Part shown: one piece after another, positions 38,863-48,152 of the stretch
Numbering within the stretch: position 1 is the stretch's first letter
Layout: every line of letters begins with the position of its first letter
Assembly: GCA_945889475.1 (NCBI GenBank)
Contig: CAMDBT010000002.1
Span: 62,001-126,000 of the forward strand
Direction: 5' to 3'
Length of the DNA stretch: 64,000 nt
Origin: Bifidobacterium breve
Lineage (GTDB): Bacteria; Actinomycetota; Thermoleophilia; Solirubrobacterales; Solirubrobacteraceae
Position numbers and translations under genes: made by a program
Notes under the pieces: model-generated
Told to the model about the DNA's origin: nothing
Seen by the model: the letters and a program-made list of their open reading frames with translations, nothing else
Databases searched by the model: none

Positions 38863-39851
38863 ACGCAGCAATCCTTGCGATCGAGACCAGCTGCGACGAC
38901 AGCTGCGCTGCCGTTCTCGCCGGCGACGGCTCAATCCTTTCCAACGTAATCGCCTCGCAGGGAATCCATGACAGCTACGGGGGAGTGGTTCCGGAGCTAG
39001 CCGCGCGCCATCACCTGACACTTCTGACGCCAACAATCACCGCGGCCTTGGATCAGGCGAATTTGACGCTCGGCGAGATTGAGCGCGTCGCGGTCACCCA
39101 AGGCCCGGGGCTGATCGGCGCGCTGCTGGTCGGCGTTGGCCAAGCGAAGGCGATCGCGGCGGCGCGAGCGATTCCGCTTGTAGCGGTCGATCACCTACAA
39201 GGCCACGTCGCCGCGAACTTCATCTCGCCGGATCCGTTCGAACCGCCGTTCGTCTGCTTGATCGCTAGCGGAGGCCACACATTGCTTGCGCGCGTTGACG
39301 ACCACAGCTCGTTTTCAGTGCTCGGCGAGACGCTCGACGATGCGGCCGGTGAAGCCTTCGACAAAGGCGCCCGTATGCTCGGGCTGGGGTTCCCGGGCGG
39401 CCCCGCCGTTGAGGCGTTGGCGGCCACTGGTGACCCAGAGGCCTTTGATTTTCCAACCGCCCGAAACGTCAAAGGCTGCGACTTTTCCTTCTCCGGCGTC
39501 AAAACTGCCCTGCTTTACGCGATCCGTGACCTCGGCGAAGCGCAAACCGAGGCTCGCCGCGCCGACCTCGCTGCTTCGTATCAGCGAGCGATCGTCGAGG
39601 CGCTGATCGGGCGGCTCACCCGTGCGCTTGATGCGAGTGGACTCGATCGAGCCGCGATCGGTGGCGGCGTCGCCGCTAACGGGCCGCTGCGCCAGCGGGT
39701 GGCCGCGCTCGGAGTCAGCAGCCACATTCCAGCGCTCAATCTGTGCACCGACAACGCGGCGATGATCGCCAGCGCCGCCCGCTTTTTGCCCGACTGCTCG
39801 TCGCAGGCTGCGCTCGAGCTTGACGCCTACCCGAGCGGCGGGCAGCGTTGA
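38859..39851 (+). CDS. tsaD: tRNA N6-adenosine threonylcarbamoyltransferase
   Basis: AIETSCDDSCAAVL, YGGVVPELAARHHL, VAVTQGPGLIGALLVG, GGGVAANGPLRQR. Confidence 0.98.
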   Translation: MNAAILAIETSCDDSCAAVLAGDGSILSNVIASQGIHDSYGGVVPELAARHHLTLLTPTITAALDQANLTLGEIERVAVTQGPGLIGALLVGVGQAKAIAAARAIPLVAVDHLQGHVAANFISPDPFEPPFVCLIASGGHTLLARVDDHSSFSVLGETLDDAAGEAFDKGARMLGLGFPGGPAVEALAATGDPEAFDFPTARNVKGCDFSFSGVKTALLYAIRDLGEAQTEARRADLAASYQRAIVEALIGRLTRALDASGLDRAAIGGGVAANGPLRQRVAALGVSSHIPALNLCTDNAAMIASAARFLPDCSSQAALELDAYPSGGQR

Positions 39852-40099
39852 AGCCGAGGATTACGATCTACCAGAGTGACGGATGCCACCTCTGCGAAAT
39901 CGCCCACGCCCAGCTCACTGCGCTGCAGGGCGATTATCGCTTCGAACTGGAAGCGGTTGACATCGGATCCAGCGATGACCTCCACAAGCGCTACCTAGAG
40001 CGGATCCCTGTGATCGCGCTCGGCGGCGAAGAGCTCTACGACTTCGAGATCGACTTGGCGGATCTAGAGAGTCGGCTGCTTACATTCTCGGCGCGGTAG
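39848..40099 (+). CDS. Glutaredoxin-like protein (DUF836 type)
   Basis: ITIYQSDGCHLCEIAHAQL, IPVIALGGEELYDFEI. Confidence 0.85.
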   Translation: MKPRITIYQSDGCHLCEIAHAQLTALQGDYRFELEAVDIGSSDDLHKRYLERIPVIALGGEELYDFEIDLADLESRLLTFSAR

Positions 40100-40109
40100 C
40101 ATCGAACCG

Positions 40110-40784
40110 ATGGCAAGCGGCGAGATCGAAGAGGTTCCGGTACTACTGGTTGATACCGACGATGAACCGGCGCGGCTCTCGCTCGGCCTAGCGGCGCGGC
40201 TCTCGCGCTACCTCCAGGTCTTGACGCAGGCCCAGAAGACGGGACGCGAAACGCTCTCGTCGCACGAGCTCTCGGAGTACACGCGAGTCAACAGCACGCA
40301 GATCCGCCGTGACCTTTCAGGTTTCGGCAAGTTCGGCAAACGCGGCGTTGGCTACAACGTTGACGCCCTCGTCGATCAAATTCGAGAGATTCTCCAGACC
40401 GGAGGGCAGCACAACATTGCTCTCTTCGGCGCAGGTCACCTAGGGAAGGCGATCGGCTCGTCCGACATCTTCGCCGACCACGGTTTCAATGTCGTCGCCG
40501 TATTCGATGCTGACCCGAAGAAGGTCGGCACGAAGGTTGGCGGCCAGGCGGTTCGCCCAGTTGAGGAGGCAGACCGCCTGATCGCCGAGGAGGGCGTCGT
40601 CGTCGCCGTCCTCGCCGTCCCAGGCACGGCCGCACAAGCACTCGCCGACCAGCTGGTAGCCGCTGGAGTGCGGATCATCTTCAACTACTCCGAATCACTG
40701 CTCGACGTTCCCGCCGAAGTGACCGTTCATACCTCGAACCCGGCCGTCGACCTGTTGCACGCGCTTTACTTCTACCTCTCATGA
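40110..40784 (+). CDS. rex: Redox-sensing transcriptional repressor Rex
   Basis: N-terminal winged helix (RVNSTQIRRDLSGFGKFGKRGVGYNVDAL), Rossmann GAGHLGKAI. Confidence 0.96.
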   Translation: MASGEIEEVPVLLVDTDDEPARLSLGLAARLSRYLQVLTQAQKTGRETLSSHELSEYTRVNSTQIRRDLSGFGKFGKRGVGYNVDALVDQIREILQTGGQHNIALFGAGHLGKAIGSSDIFADHGFNVVAVFDADPKKVGTKVGGQAVRPVEEADRLIAEEGVVVAVLAVPGTAAQALADQLVAAGVRIIFNYSESLLDVPAEVTVHTSNPAVDLLHALYFYLS

Positions 40785-41956
40785 GTCTGATCGATCTCGA
40801 GAAGGCCCGCGACGCATTCGCGCAGGCGACCGACGGTACGGTCGGGATTGAGGAGGAGTTCGCGATCCTCGACCGCGGCAGCCTAGACCTAACTCCACGC
40901 TTTGAGGAGCTAAACCAGCAAGCGGCGCAAACCGACTCAGAGCTAGCCACTTCGATCTCGTCGGAGCTGATTCTCTCCGAGATCGAGATCCGCTCCGGCG
41001 CCGGCAGCAACGTCGCCGACGCGCTAGCGCGGCAACGTGCGATGCGCCAGCGCCTCTTCAGTTTGGCCGCGAGCGAAGGAGTCGAGCTGGGGTCGACAGG
41101 CACGCATCCGTGGGCCGATTACCGCGAGCAGCTCAACGTCCAGTCTGATCACTACCGCCGCGTCGTTGACGGGTTGCAGTACGTCGCTCGCCGCAACAAC
41201 ACCTTCTCGCTACACGTTCACGTCGGAATCCGCGACGCCGACCGAGCCGTGAGGGTTTGCGACCGGCTTCGAGCGTTGCTGCCGACCTTGCTTGCCTTGA
41301 GCGCCAACTCGATCTTCTTCGAAGGGTTGGACAGCGGGCTGGCATCGGTTCGCACGCAAAGCTTCACGAAGTCATTCCCGCGTTGCGGTGTGCCCGACGC
41401 CTACGGGTCGTGGGCGAGCTACCACGATTACCTCGAGCTGCTGCTGGCCACGGGTTCGATCGAAGAAGACACGCAGGTTTGGTGGTCGGTGCGGCCGCAC
41501 CTAGCTTTCGGCACCGTTGAAGTGCGGATCTGCGACGCTCAGTCAACCGCTGAGGAATCGAATGCGCTGATCGAGCTGATCGTCGCTTGCGTGCTCCAAT
41601 GCGCCCGCGACGATGACGAGGGAAGGCCAATCTTTGAGCCCCCTGCGCGGCTGATTGAGGAGAACCTATGGCGCGCGATCCGCTGGGGTGCTAGCGGGGA
41701 GCTGATCGATCTGGAGAGCGGGCGCTGTCGGCCGGCGCGTGCCGCGTTCGACGATCTGCTCCAGTGGACGGCGCCGGTTCGAGCCGAGTTGGGGATAAGT
41801 CCCGTCTTCCCTGAGCTCAACGGCGCACAGCGTCAGGGCGGCGCGTTTGCGCAGGGCGACAGCATTCGCGACGTCTACGCTTCTACAGTGGCGCAGACGC
41901 GCGAATCATTTGGGGCCGATCAGCCGACAAGCACTACGGAGGTATCGACGTCGTGA
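40781..41956 (+). CDS. Carboxylate-amine ligase / glutamate-cysteine ligase GCS2 family (YbdK-like)
   Basis: TVGIEEEFAILDRGSLDL, GTHPWADYREQ, FSLHVHVGIRDADRAV, VEVRICDAQ. Confidence 0.93.
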   Translation: MSLIDLEKARDAFAQATDGTVGIEEEFAILDRGSLDLTPRFEELNQQAAQTDSELATSISSELILSEIEIRSGAGSNVADALARQRAMRQRLFSLAASEGVELGSTGTHPWADYREQLNVQSDHYRRVVDGLQYVARRNNTFSLHVHVGIRDADRAVRVCDRLRALLPTLLALSANSIFFEGLDSGLASVRTQSFTKSFPRCGVPDAYGSWASYHDYLELLLATGSIEEDTQVWWSVRPHLAFGTVEVRICDAQSTAEESNALIELIVACVLQCARDDDEGRPIFEPPARLIEENLWRAIRWGASGELIDLESGRCRPARAAFDDLLQWTAPVRAELGISPVFPELNGAQRQGGAFAQGDSIRDVYASTVAQTRESFGADQPTSTTEVSTS

Positions 41957-42453
41957 CCGACGAGAGCGTAATACCAGAGCAGCCCGAAGAAGTGGTTGAG
42001 GCCGAAGCGCCAGCTTCGGCTGCCGACGAAGACCAGGCGCCGCTCACGGAGGAAGAGATGCGAGCAGCGTACGAGGCCGAGCTCAAATCGCTGCGCGTAG
42101 AGGACCTCGTTGCCCAGACGGTCGTCTCGTTGCTCAACCTTGGCGCCCGTAAGGCAGGGCTACTGCCCGGAACTGAGGATGAGACCGACCCGCTCCAGGT
42201 CGGGATCGCGATCGAAGGGATCCGCAGGCTCCTGCCTCTGATCGAACCGGCGCTCGGTGAGAATGCGGCCTCAATCAAGGACGCGCTCGCCCAGCTTCAG
42301 GTCAGCTTCACAAAACTGACCGCTGATCAGGGCGGCGCGCCCGGTCCAGCAGCTGCGCCGGAGGGCGGATCGCCGCCCTCCGGACCTGGCGCTGACGGCG
42401 GGCAGGAGCCTGAGCAGAAGCCCGCCAGCGGCCTTTGGACCCCTGGCCCTTGA
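41953..42453 (+). CDS. DUF1844-like conserved protein
   Basis: SLRVEDLVAQTVVSLLNLGARKAGL…DPLQVGIAIEGIRRLLPLI; GTG start overlapping previous stop. Confidence 0.6.
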   Translation: MTDESVIPEQPEEVVEAEAPASAADEDQAPLTEEEMRAAYEAELKSLRVEDLVAQTVVSLLNLGARKAGLLPGTEDETDPLQVGIAIEGIRRLLPLIEPALGENAASIKDALAQLQVSFTKLTADQGGAPGPAAAPEGGSPPSGPGADGGQEPEQKPASGLWTPGP

Positions 42454-42593
42454 TGGCCGCAGAGCGTTGTTGCTGCCAATGACGGTATTATTGCCTAGCT
42501 TATGAGCGCTGGGGTCAGCAAATAGCCCTGCCGCAACGCGCCTGCTGCCTTATCGGCCGCTGTTAATTCAATCACTTCGGAGGATCCACCACC

Positions 42594-44666
42594 TTGTCTG
42601 CATTTCTTACCGACCATGGGGTCATCATTGCTGTTGTCTGCGCCCTGATTGCCGTCGCTTACGGCGTCGTGACGACAACGCAGCTGCTTGCGCTTTCGCC
42701 GGGTAACGCCGAGATGCAGCGCATCTCCGCCGCCGTCCAAGAAGGCGCACGCGCCTATCTCAACCGTCAATACCTCGTGATCGCCGGCGTTGGCGTCGTG
42801 CTCTTCATCGCCCTGCTGTTCATTCAGGACATCTACGTCGCGGTCGGCTTTGCGCTCGGCGGCATCCTCTCCGGAGCGGCCGGGTACATCGGGATGAACG
42901 TCTCCGTGCGCTCCAACGCTCGCGTCGCCGAGTCGGCTCGTGGCGGCATCGGCAAGGCACTGAAGGTCGCCTTCCGTGGCGGCGCGATCACCGGCATGCT
43001 CGTGGTTGGCCTAGCGCTGCTCGGCGTTGCCGGCTACTACGGCCTGCTCACCTCGTCCTTTGACCAGAGCCCCAAAGAGGCCGTTGACGCCTTGATCGGG
43101 CTCGGCTTCGGTGGTTCACTGATCTCCGTCTTCGCCCGCCTTGGCGGCGGCATCTTCACCAAGGCCGCCGACGTCGGCGCCGATCTTGTCGGCAAGGTCG
43201 AGGCCGGAATCCCTGAGGATGATCCTCGCAACCCGGCTGTGATCGCTGACAACGTTGGCGACAACGTCGGCGACTGCGCCGGCATGGCGGCCGATCTGTT
43301 CGAGACCTACGCGGTCACGGCCGTCGCCGTGATGCTGCTCGGTGTGCTGACCTTCAACGAGCAGACAACCGTTGCGCTCTACCCGCTGGTCCTCGGCGCG
43401 GTAGCGATCATCGCCTCGATCATCGGCACCTTCGCCGTACGCAGCGAGAAGGGCAACGTTGAACGAGCCCTTTATCAAGGGCTCGCCGTCTCCGGCATCA
43501 TCGCCGCAGTGGCGTTCTATCCGGTCACAGCTTGGATGATGGACTCGATCACCTTCAAGAGCGCCGCCGGTTCGGTTGCGGCTCCAAGCGTTCTCAACCT
43601 CTACCTCTGTGCGCTCGTTGGCATCGTCGTTACTGGGCTGCTGTTCGTGATCACCGACTACTACACCTCGACGCGCTTCCGCCCGGTCCGCAAGACCGCG
43701 GAGGCCTCTCAGACCGGCCACGCAACAAACATCATTTCCGGCCTCGCGCAAGGCCTTCAGGCGACTGCGCTCCCGGCCCTCGTGCTGGTGCTCGGCGTGC
43801 TCTGCTCATGGAAGCTCGCCGGTGGAGGCGTCCAAGGCATCTACGGAATCGGCGTCGCCGTGATGGGGCAGCTTTCGCTGACCGGACTGATTGTTGCGCT
43901 AGACGCCTTCGGACCAATCACCGATAACGCCGGTGGCATCGCCGAGATGGCAGACATGCCGGAAGAGGTCCGCGCCGTGACCGATCCACTGGACGCCGTC
44001 GGTAACACGACGAAGGCCGTCACGAAGGGCTATGCGATCGGCTCAGCGGTGCTCGCTGCAATCGTCCTGTTCGCCGGATTCAAGGCAGAACTTGCTGCCG
44101 AGTCCGTGGTTACGAGCTTCCCGATCGATGATCCAGCGATCCTGATGGGGCTGCTTGTCGGTGGCATGATGGTCACGCTCTTTGCTGCCCTCTCAATGGA
44201 AGCAGTTGGCCGCGCCGGTGGCATGGTCGTCGAAGAGGTCCGTCGTCAGTTCCGTGAAAAACCGGGGATCATGGACGGCACCGAGCAGCCTGACTACGGC
44301 ACCTGCGTCAGCATCGTCACCGCATCGGCACAGCGCGAGATGGTGATCCCGTCGCTGATTCCAATCGTTCTGACGACGATCGTCGGCTTGATTTCGGTCG
44401 CCGCTCTCGGCGGGCTGCTAATCGGCGTGATCGTAGTCGGCTTCTTCTTCGCGGTGATGATGACGGCCGGTGGCGGCGCATGGGATAACGCCAAGAAACT
44501 GATCGAGGATGGCGCGTTCGGTGGCAAGGGCTCAGAAGCCCACGCCGCATCGGTCACCGGTGACACGGTGGGCGACCCATTCAAGGACACCGCGGGGCCA
44601 GCAATCAACCCGATGATCAAGGTCGCGAACATCGTTGCGATCCTGATCATTCCGATCATCACCTAG
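42594..44666 (+). CDS. hppA: Membrane-bound proton-translocating pyrophosphatase
   Basis: 690 aa; [69 protein letters not shown] start with upstream GGAGG. Confidence 0.98.
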   Translation: MSAFLTDHGVIIAVVCALIAVAYGVVTTTQLLALSPGNAEMQRISAAVQEGARAYLNRQYLVIAGVGVVLFIALLFIQDIYVAVGFALGGILSGAAGYIGMNVSVRSNARVAESARGGIGKALKVAFRGGAITGMLVVGLALLGVAGYYGLLTSSFDQSPKEAVDALIGLGFGGSLISVFARLGGGIFTKAADVGADLVGKVEAGIPEDDPRNPAVIADNVGDNVGDCAGMAADLFETYAVTAVAVMLLGVLTFNEQTTVALYPLVLGAVAIIASIIGTFAVRSEKGNVERALYQGLAVSGIIAAVAFYPVTAWMMDSITFKSAAGSVAAPSVLNLYLCALVGIVVTGLLFVITDYYTSTRFRPVRKTAEASQTGHATNIISGLAQGLQATALPALVLVLGVLCSWKLAGGGVQGIYGIGVAVMGQLSLTGLIVALDAFGPITDNAGGIAEMADMPEEVRAVTDPLDAVGNTTKAVTKGYAIGSAVLAAIVLFAGFKAELAAESVVTSFPIDDPAILMGLLVGGMMVTLFAALSMEAVGRAGGMVVEEVRRQFREKPGIMDGTEQPDYGTCVSIVTASAQREMVIPSLIPIVLTTIVGLISVAALGGLLIGVIVVGFFFAVMMTAGGGAWDNAKKLIEDGAFGGKGSEAHAASVTGDTVGDPFKDTAGPAINPMIKVANIVAILIIPIIT

Positions 44667-44684
44667 CGGCTGGATCGAAACGCC

Positions 44685-45953
44685 TTGACCAGCGAAACGA
44701 GCTTCTGGCATCCGTTCGCAGACATGGCCCAAGTTCGGGGCCATGAGTTTGTGATCGAGCGTGGCGAAGGCTCGTACGTCTGGGACGCGGACGGCAAGAA
44801 GTACTTCGACGGGACGGCCAGCCTTTGGTGCGTCAACGTCGGCCATGGGCGCCACGAGATTTCCGATGCTGCGCGCCTGCAGATGGACACGCTGGCGACC
44901 TACCAAACCTTCGGCGGCTTCGCCAACAAGCCGGTGCTGGAGCTGGCTGATCGGCTTTCGGCGAGCGTCCAGCCGATAATCGACGACGCCAAGATTTTCT
45001 TTGGTCTCGGCGGCGGCGACGCGATCGAGACCGCCGCGAAGCTCGCGCGCCGCTACTTCGCGGCGACCGGCCAGCCTCAGCGTGTCCACATCATCGGCCG
45101 CACGCAGGGGTACCACGGCACGCACGGGATCGGCACAAGCATCGGTGGAATCGCAGCCAACCAGGTCGGCATGGGGCCGGCCGATCCGGCCGTCTCGAGC
45201 GTTCCCTGGGATTCACTGGAGGCGCTTGAGGCGGAGTTCGAGCGCGTTGGTCCGGAGAAGGTTGCAGCAGTTTTCGCTGAACCTGTGATTGGCGCCGGCG
45301 GCGTCCACCGCGTGCCGCCCGGTTACCTTCAAGGACTCGCCGATCTCTGCGCCAAGCATGGAGCGCTCTTCGTCGCCGACTGCGTGATCGCCGCGTTCGG
45401 TCGCTTGGGGACGATGTGGGGGGTTGATCGCTTCGCCCTCCGCCCCGACATGATCACCTTCGCGAAAGGAATCACCAGTGGCTATCTGCCGCTTGGCGGC
45501 GTGGTGATCAGTGGCCGCATCGCGCAGCCGTTCTGGCAGGGCGACGGGCTCTGGTTCCGCCACGGGCAGACCTACTCGGGCCATCCGACCTGCTGTGCCG
45601 CCGCGCTGGCCAACCTCGACATTATCGAAAACGAAGGGCTGCTCCAGCGCGGACGCGAGCTCGAAGACGAGATCGCCGCCGCGCTGAGCCCACTTGAATC
45701 TGCGCAGATCGTTGACCAAGCGCGGGCCGGCATCGGAGCCCTCGGCGCAATCGCCTTCAAGCCCGAACTGCTCGCGAGTCACCCTGACATTCCGCTGCGC
45801 ACTTTCGTTGCCGCCAAGCAGCACGGCGTACTCGTCCGCCCGCTCGGCGACGGCGTCGCGATCTCACCTTCGCTGGTTACAACCGAGCGCGACCTTCAGC
45901 AGGCATCGGCGGCGTTAGCTGAAGCACTCTCGACCGTTGCAAGCTCGCTCTAA
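44685..45953 (+). CDS. Class III PLP-dependent aminotransferase (omega-amino acid/aspartate aminotransferase family)
   Basis: SFWHPFADMAQ, GTASLWCVNVGHG, GYHGTHG, MITFAKGITSGYLPLGGVVIS, YSGHPTCCAAALANLDII; TTG start. Confidence 0.93.
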   Translation: MTSETSFWHPFADMAQVRGHEFVIERGEGSYVWDADGKKYFDGTASLWCVNVGHGRHEISDAARLQMDTLATYQTFGGFANKPVLELADRLSASVQPIIDDAKIFFGLGGGDAIETAAKLARRYFAATGQPQRVHIIGRTQGYHGTHGIGTSIGGIAANQVGMGPADPAVSSVPWDSLEALEAEFERVGPEKVAAVFAEPVIGAGGVHRVPPGYLQGLADLCAKHGALFVADCVIAAFGRLGTMWGVDRFALRPDMITFAKGITSGYLPLGGVVISGRIAQPFWQGDGLWFRHGQTYSGHPTCCAAALANLDIIENEGLLQRGRELEDEIAAALSPLESAQIVDQARAGIGALGAIAFKPELLASHPDIPLRTFVAAKQHGVLVRPLGDGVAISPSLVTTERDLQQASAALAEALSTVASSL

Positions 45954-46035
45954 GCGGCTGGGAAACTCAGAGCGCTCTCGCTCCGCTACCGGCAATAGAG
46001 TGTTTAGAGCGACGATGAATGAGTTTTTGAGCTAG

Positions 46036-47955
46036 ATGGCGCGGCGCCGCCTCCATGGTCTCCAGCGCGTGCTGGGGGTCAACGCGCTCTTCTCCACCGC
46101 CTACGGCAACGTTGGCTCGTCGATCTATTACGCACTTGGCTTGGTCGCCTCGTTCGCGCTCGGTCTGACGCCGATCGTCTTTGTGATCGCAGGCCTGATC
46201 TTCTTCCTGACCGCCAGCAGTTACGCCGAAGCGACTGCCATGTACCCCGAAGCTGGCGGCTCGTCGAGCTTTGCGCGCCGCGCTTTCAACGAGTTCTGGT
46301 CCTTCTTCGCGGCCTGGGGCCAGATGCTCAACTACGTGATCACGATCGCGATTTCGGCCTTCTTCGTGCCGCACTACATCGGCGGGCTGTTCTGGGAGCC
46401 GCTGCGAACCGCCCCCGGAGACATCATCTTCGGCATCGGTGTGGTGGTCGTCTTGGCAGCGATCAATATCTTCGGTGCCAAAGAGTCGGCTGGCGTCAAC
46501 GTGACGCTCGCAGTGATTGATTTCGCGACGCAGCTACTGCTGGTGCTGATCGGCGGCATCCTCGTCTTCTCGCCCGATGTGCTGATCAACAACATCGCAT
46601 GGGGTGTGGCGCCGACCTGGACGGATTTTTTGATCGCGATTCCGGTCGCGATGATCGCCTACACCGGAATCGAGACGATCTCAAACATGGCCGAGGAGGC
46701 CAAGGACGAGGCGGTAACGATTCCCAAAGCGATCAATCGGGTAGTGATCGCCGTTTTTGCGATCTATGCGGCGCTGCCCGCCGTGGCGCTCTCAGCGCTC
46801 CCGGTTGTCAAGCAGCCGGACGGCAGCTACCAGACGCTGCTTGGTGTTTCGAGCGAGAACGGCGGCTACGCCGGAGACCCGGTACTAGGAGTCGTCAAAC
46901 AGATCGACCTTGGCATCTTCCAAGGCGCGGCAGAGATCTATGTCGGCCTGCTGGCGGCGACGATTCTTTTCATTGCGACGAATGCCGGAATCATCGGTGT
47001 TTCGCGCCTTGTCTACTCGATGGGGGTTCACCGCCAGCTGCCGGACAAGCTGCGCGAACTGCACCCGCGCTTCGGGACTCCTTGGATCGGGATCATCATC
47101 TTCAGCGCCGTCGCCTGTCTTGCGATCACGACCGGGCAGGCCGAGTTCCTCGGCAATCTTTACGCCTTCGGCGCGATGCTTAGCTTCACGATTGCTCACG
47201 TTTCGGTGATCAAGCTGCGCTTCCGGTTTCCCGATTTCCCGCGGCCGTATCTGGGGCCGATGAACGTCATGGTCGGCGGCGTCAACATTCCGATCTTCGC
47301 TGTCTTGGGCGCGATCGGCACCGGCCTCGCCTTCGTCGTCGTCACTGTGCTTCACCTCGACGTCGCAATCGCGGGGCTCGGCTGGCTGGCCGTTGGCTGC
47401 GTTGTCTACCCGCTCTATCGGCGCAGTCAGGGCCTCAGCCTGACGGAGACTGCATCGGTTGAGATCAAGGCGCAGGTCACGGCTGGTGAAGCGACCTACG
47501 AGTCGGTCCTCGTCGCGCTCGAACCGCCGTCGTACTCAGCGGCGGCGGTCGCCACGGCGGTGCGCCTAGCGGCCCGCAGGCGCCGCGGGATTCACATCCT
47601 CGTGCCGATTCCGATTCCATCTTCGCTACCGATCGATGCTGAAATGCCGGAGCAGCAGCAGCGCGCGCAGGCGATGATCGAGCAGGCGCGGCTTCAGGGC
47701 GGTCGTCTGGTCACCGGGCGCTGGATCAAAGTCCGCGCCGGGCAGGCCGGTGGGATGGTTGTGCAGGAGGCGATCGATCTTCGCGCCCGCGCGATCGTAC
47801 TCGCGCTGCCGCCTCGTCAAGGCGGCAAGCTTTTCGACAAGGCGCTCGAAACCGTGCTGCGCGAGCGCCCCTGCCGCGTGATCATCCAAAGCGACCCGGC
47901 GAGCCGCCAACCTGCCCTTGGCGAAGATCCAGCAGAGATGGAGGTGCCGCTGTGA
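46036..47955 (+). CDS. APC-superfamily permease with C-terminal UspA-like domain
   Basis: LFSTAYGNVGSSIYYALGLVASFALGLTP, YPEAGGSSSFARRAFNEFWSF; soluble C-terminus (YESVLVALEPPSYSAAAVATAV…VVQEAIDLRARAIVLALPP…RPCRVIIQS). Confidence 0.87.
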   Translation: MARRRLHGLQRVLGVNALFSTAYGNVGSSIYYALGLVASFALGLTPIVFVIAGLIFFLTASSYAEATAMYPEAGGSSSFARRAFNEFWSFFAAWGQMLNYVITIAISAFFVPHYIGGLFWEPLRTAPGDIIFGIGVVVVLAAINIFGAKESAGVNVTLAVIDFATQLLLVLIGGILVFSPDVLINNIAWGVAPTWTDFLIAIPVAMIAYTGIETISNMAEEAKDEAVTIPKAINRVVIAVFAIYAALPAVALSALPVVKQPDGSYQTLLGVSSENGGYAGDPVLGVVKQIDLGIFQGAAEIYVGLLAATILFIATNAGIIGVSRLVYSMGVHRQLPDKLRELHPRFGTPWIGIIIFSAVACLAITTGQAEFLGNLYAFGAMLSFTIAHVSVIKLRFRFPDFPRPYLGPMNVMVGGVNIPIFAVLGAIGTGLAFVVVTVLHLDVAIAGLGWLAVGCVVYPLYRRSQGLSLTETASVEIKAQVTAGEATYESVLVALEPPSYSAAAVATAVRLAARRRRGIHILVPIPIPSSLPIDAEMPEQQQRAQAMIEQARLQGGRLVTGRWIKVRAGQAGGMVVQEAIDLRARAIVLALPPRQGGKLFDKALETVLRERPCRVIIQSDPASRQPALGEDPAEMEVPL

Positions 47956-48152
47956 GTGCACCATCAGGGCGCAACTTTCACGCGTCGACGACAACGATCC
48001 TCTCCGCGCTGATGATCATCCTCGGCGCCGGTCTGGTGATTCGAACGATCAGCCTCGGCGGCGGCGTGTTTTCGATCGGCGTGGTCATGGGGGCTCTCTT
48101 TGTTGCCGCTGGCTGCGGTCGGCTTTGGGTCGCAAGCAAGGGGCGAAAATGA
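47952..48152 (+). CDS. 66-aa small membrane protein between two permeases
   Basis: GTG start overlaps upstream stop and stop overlaps next ATG; two hydrophobic segments. Confidence 0.7.
   Translation: MSAPSGRNFHASTTTILSALMIILGAGLVIRTISLGGGVFSIGVVMGALFVAAGCGRLWVASKGRK

Noticed and set aside
45969-45978. Palindrome AGAGCGCTCT upstream of the first APC permease
   Set aside because: Single short palindrome with no second copy noticed; expected by chance in GC-rich DNA
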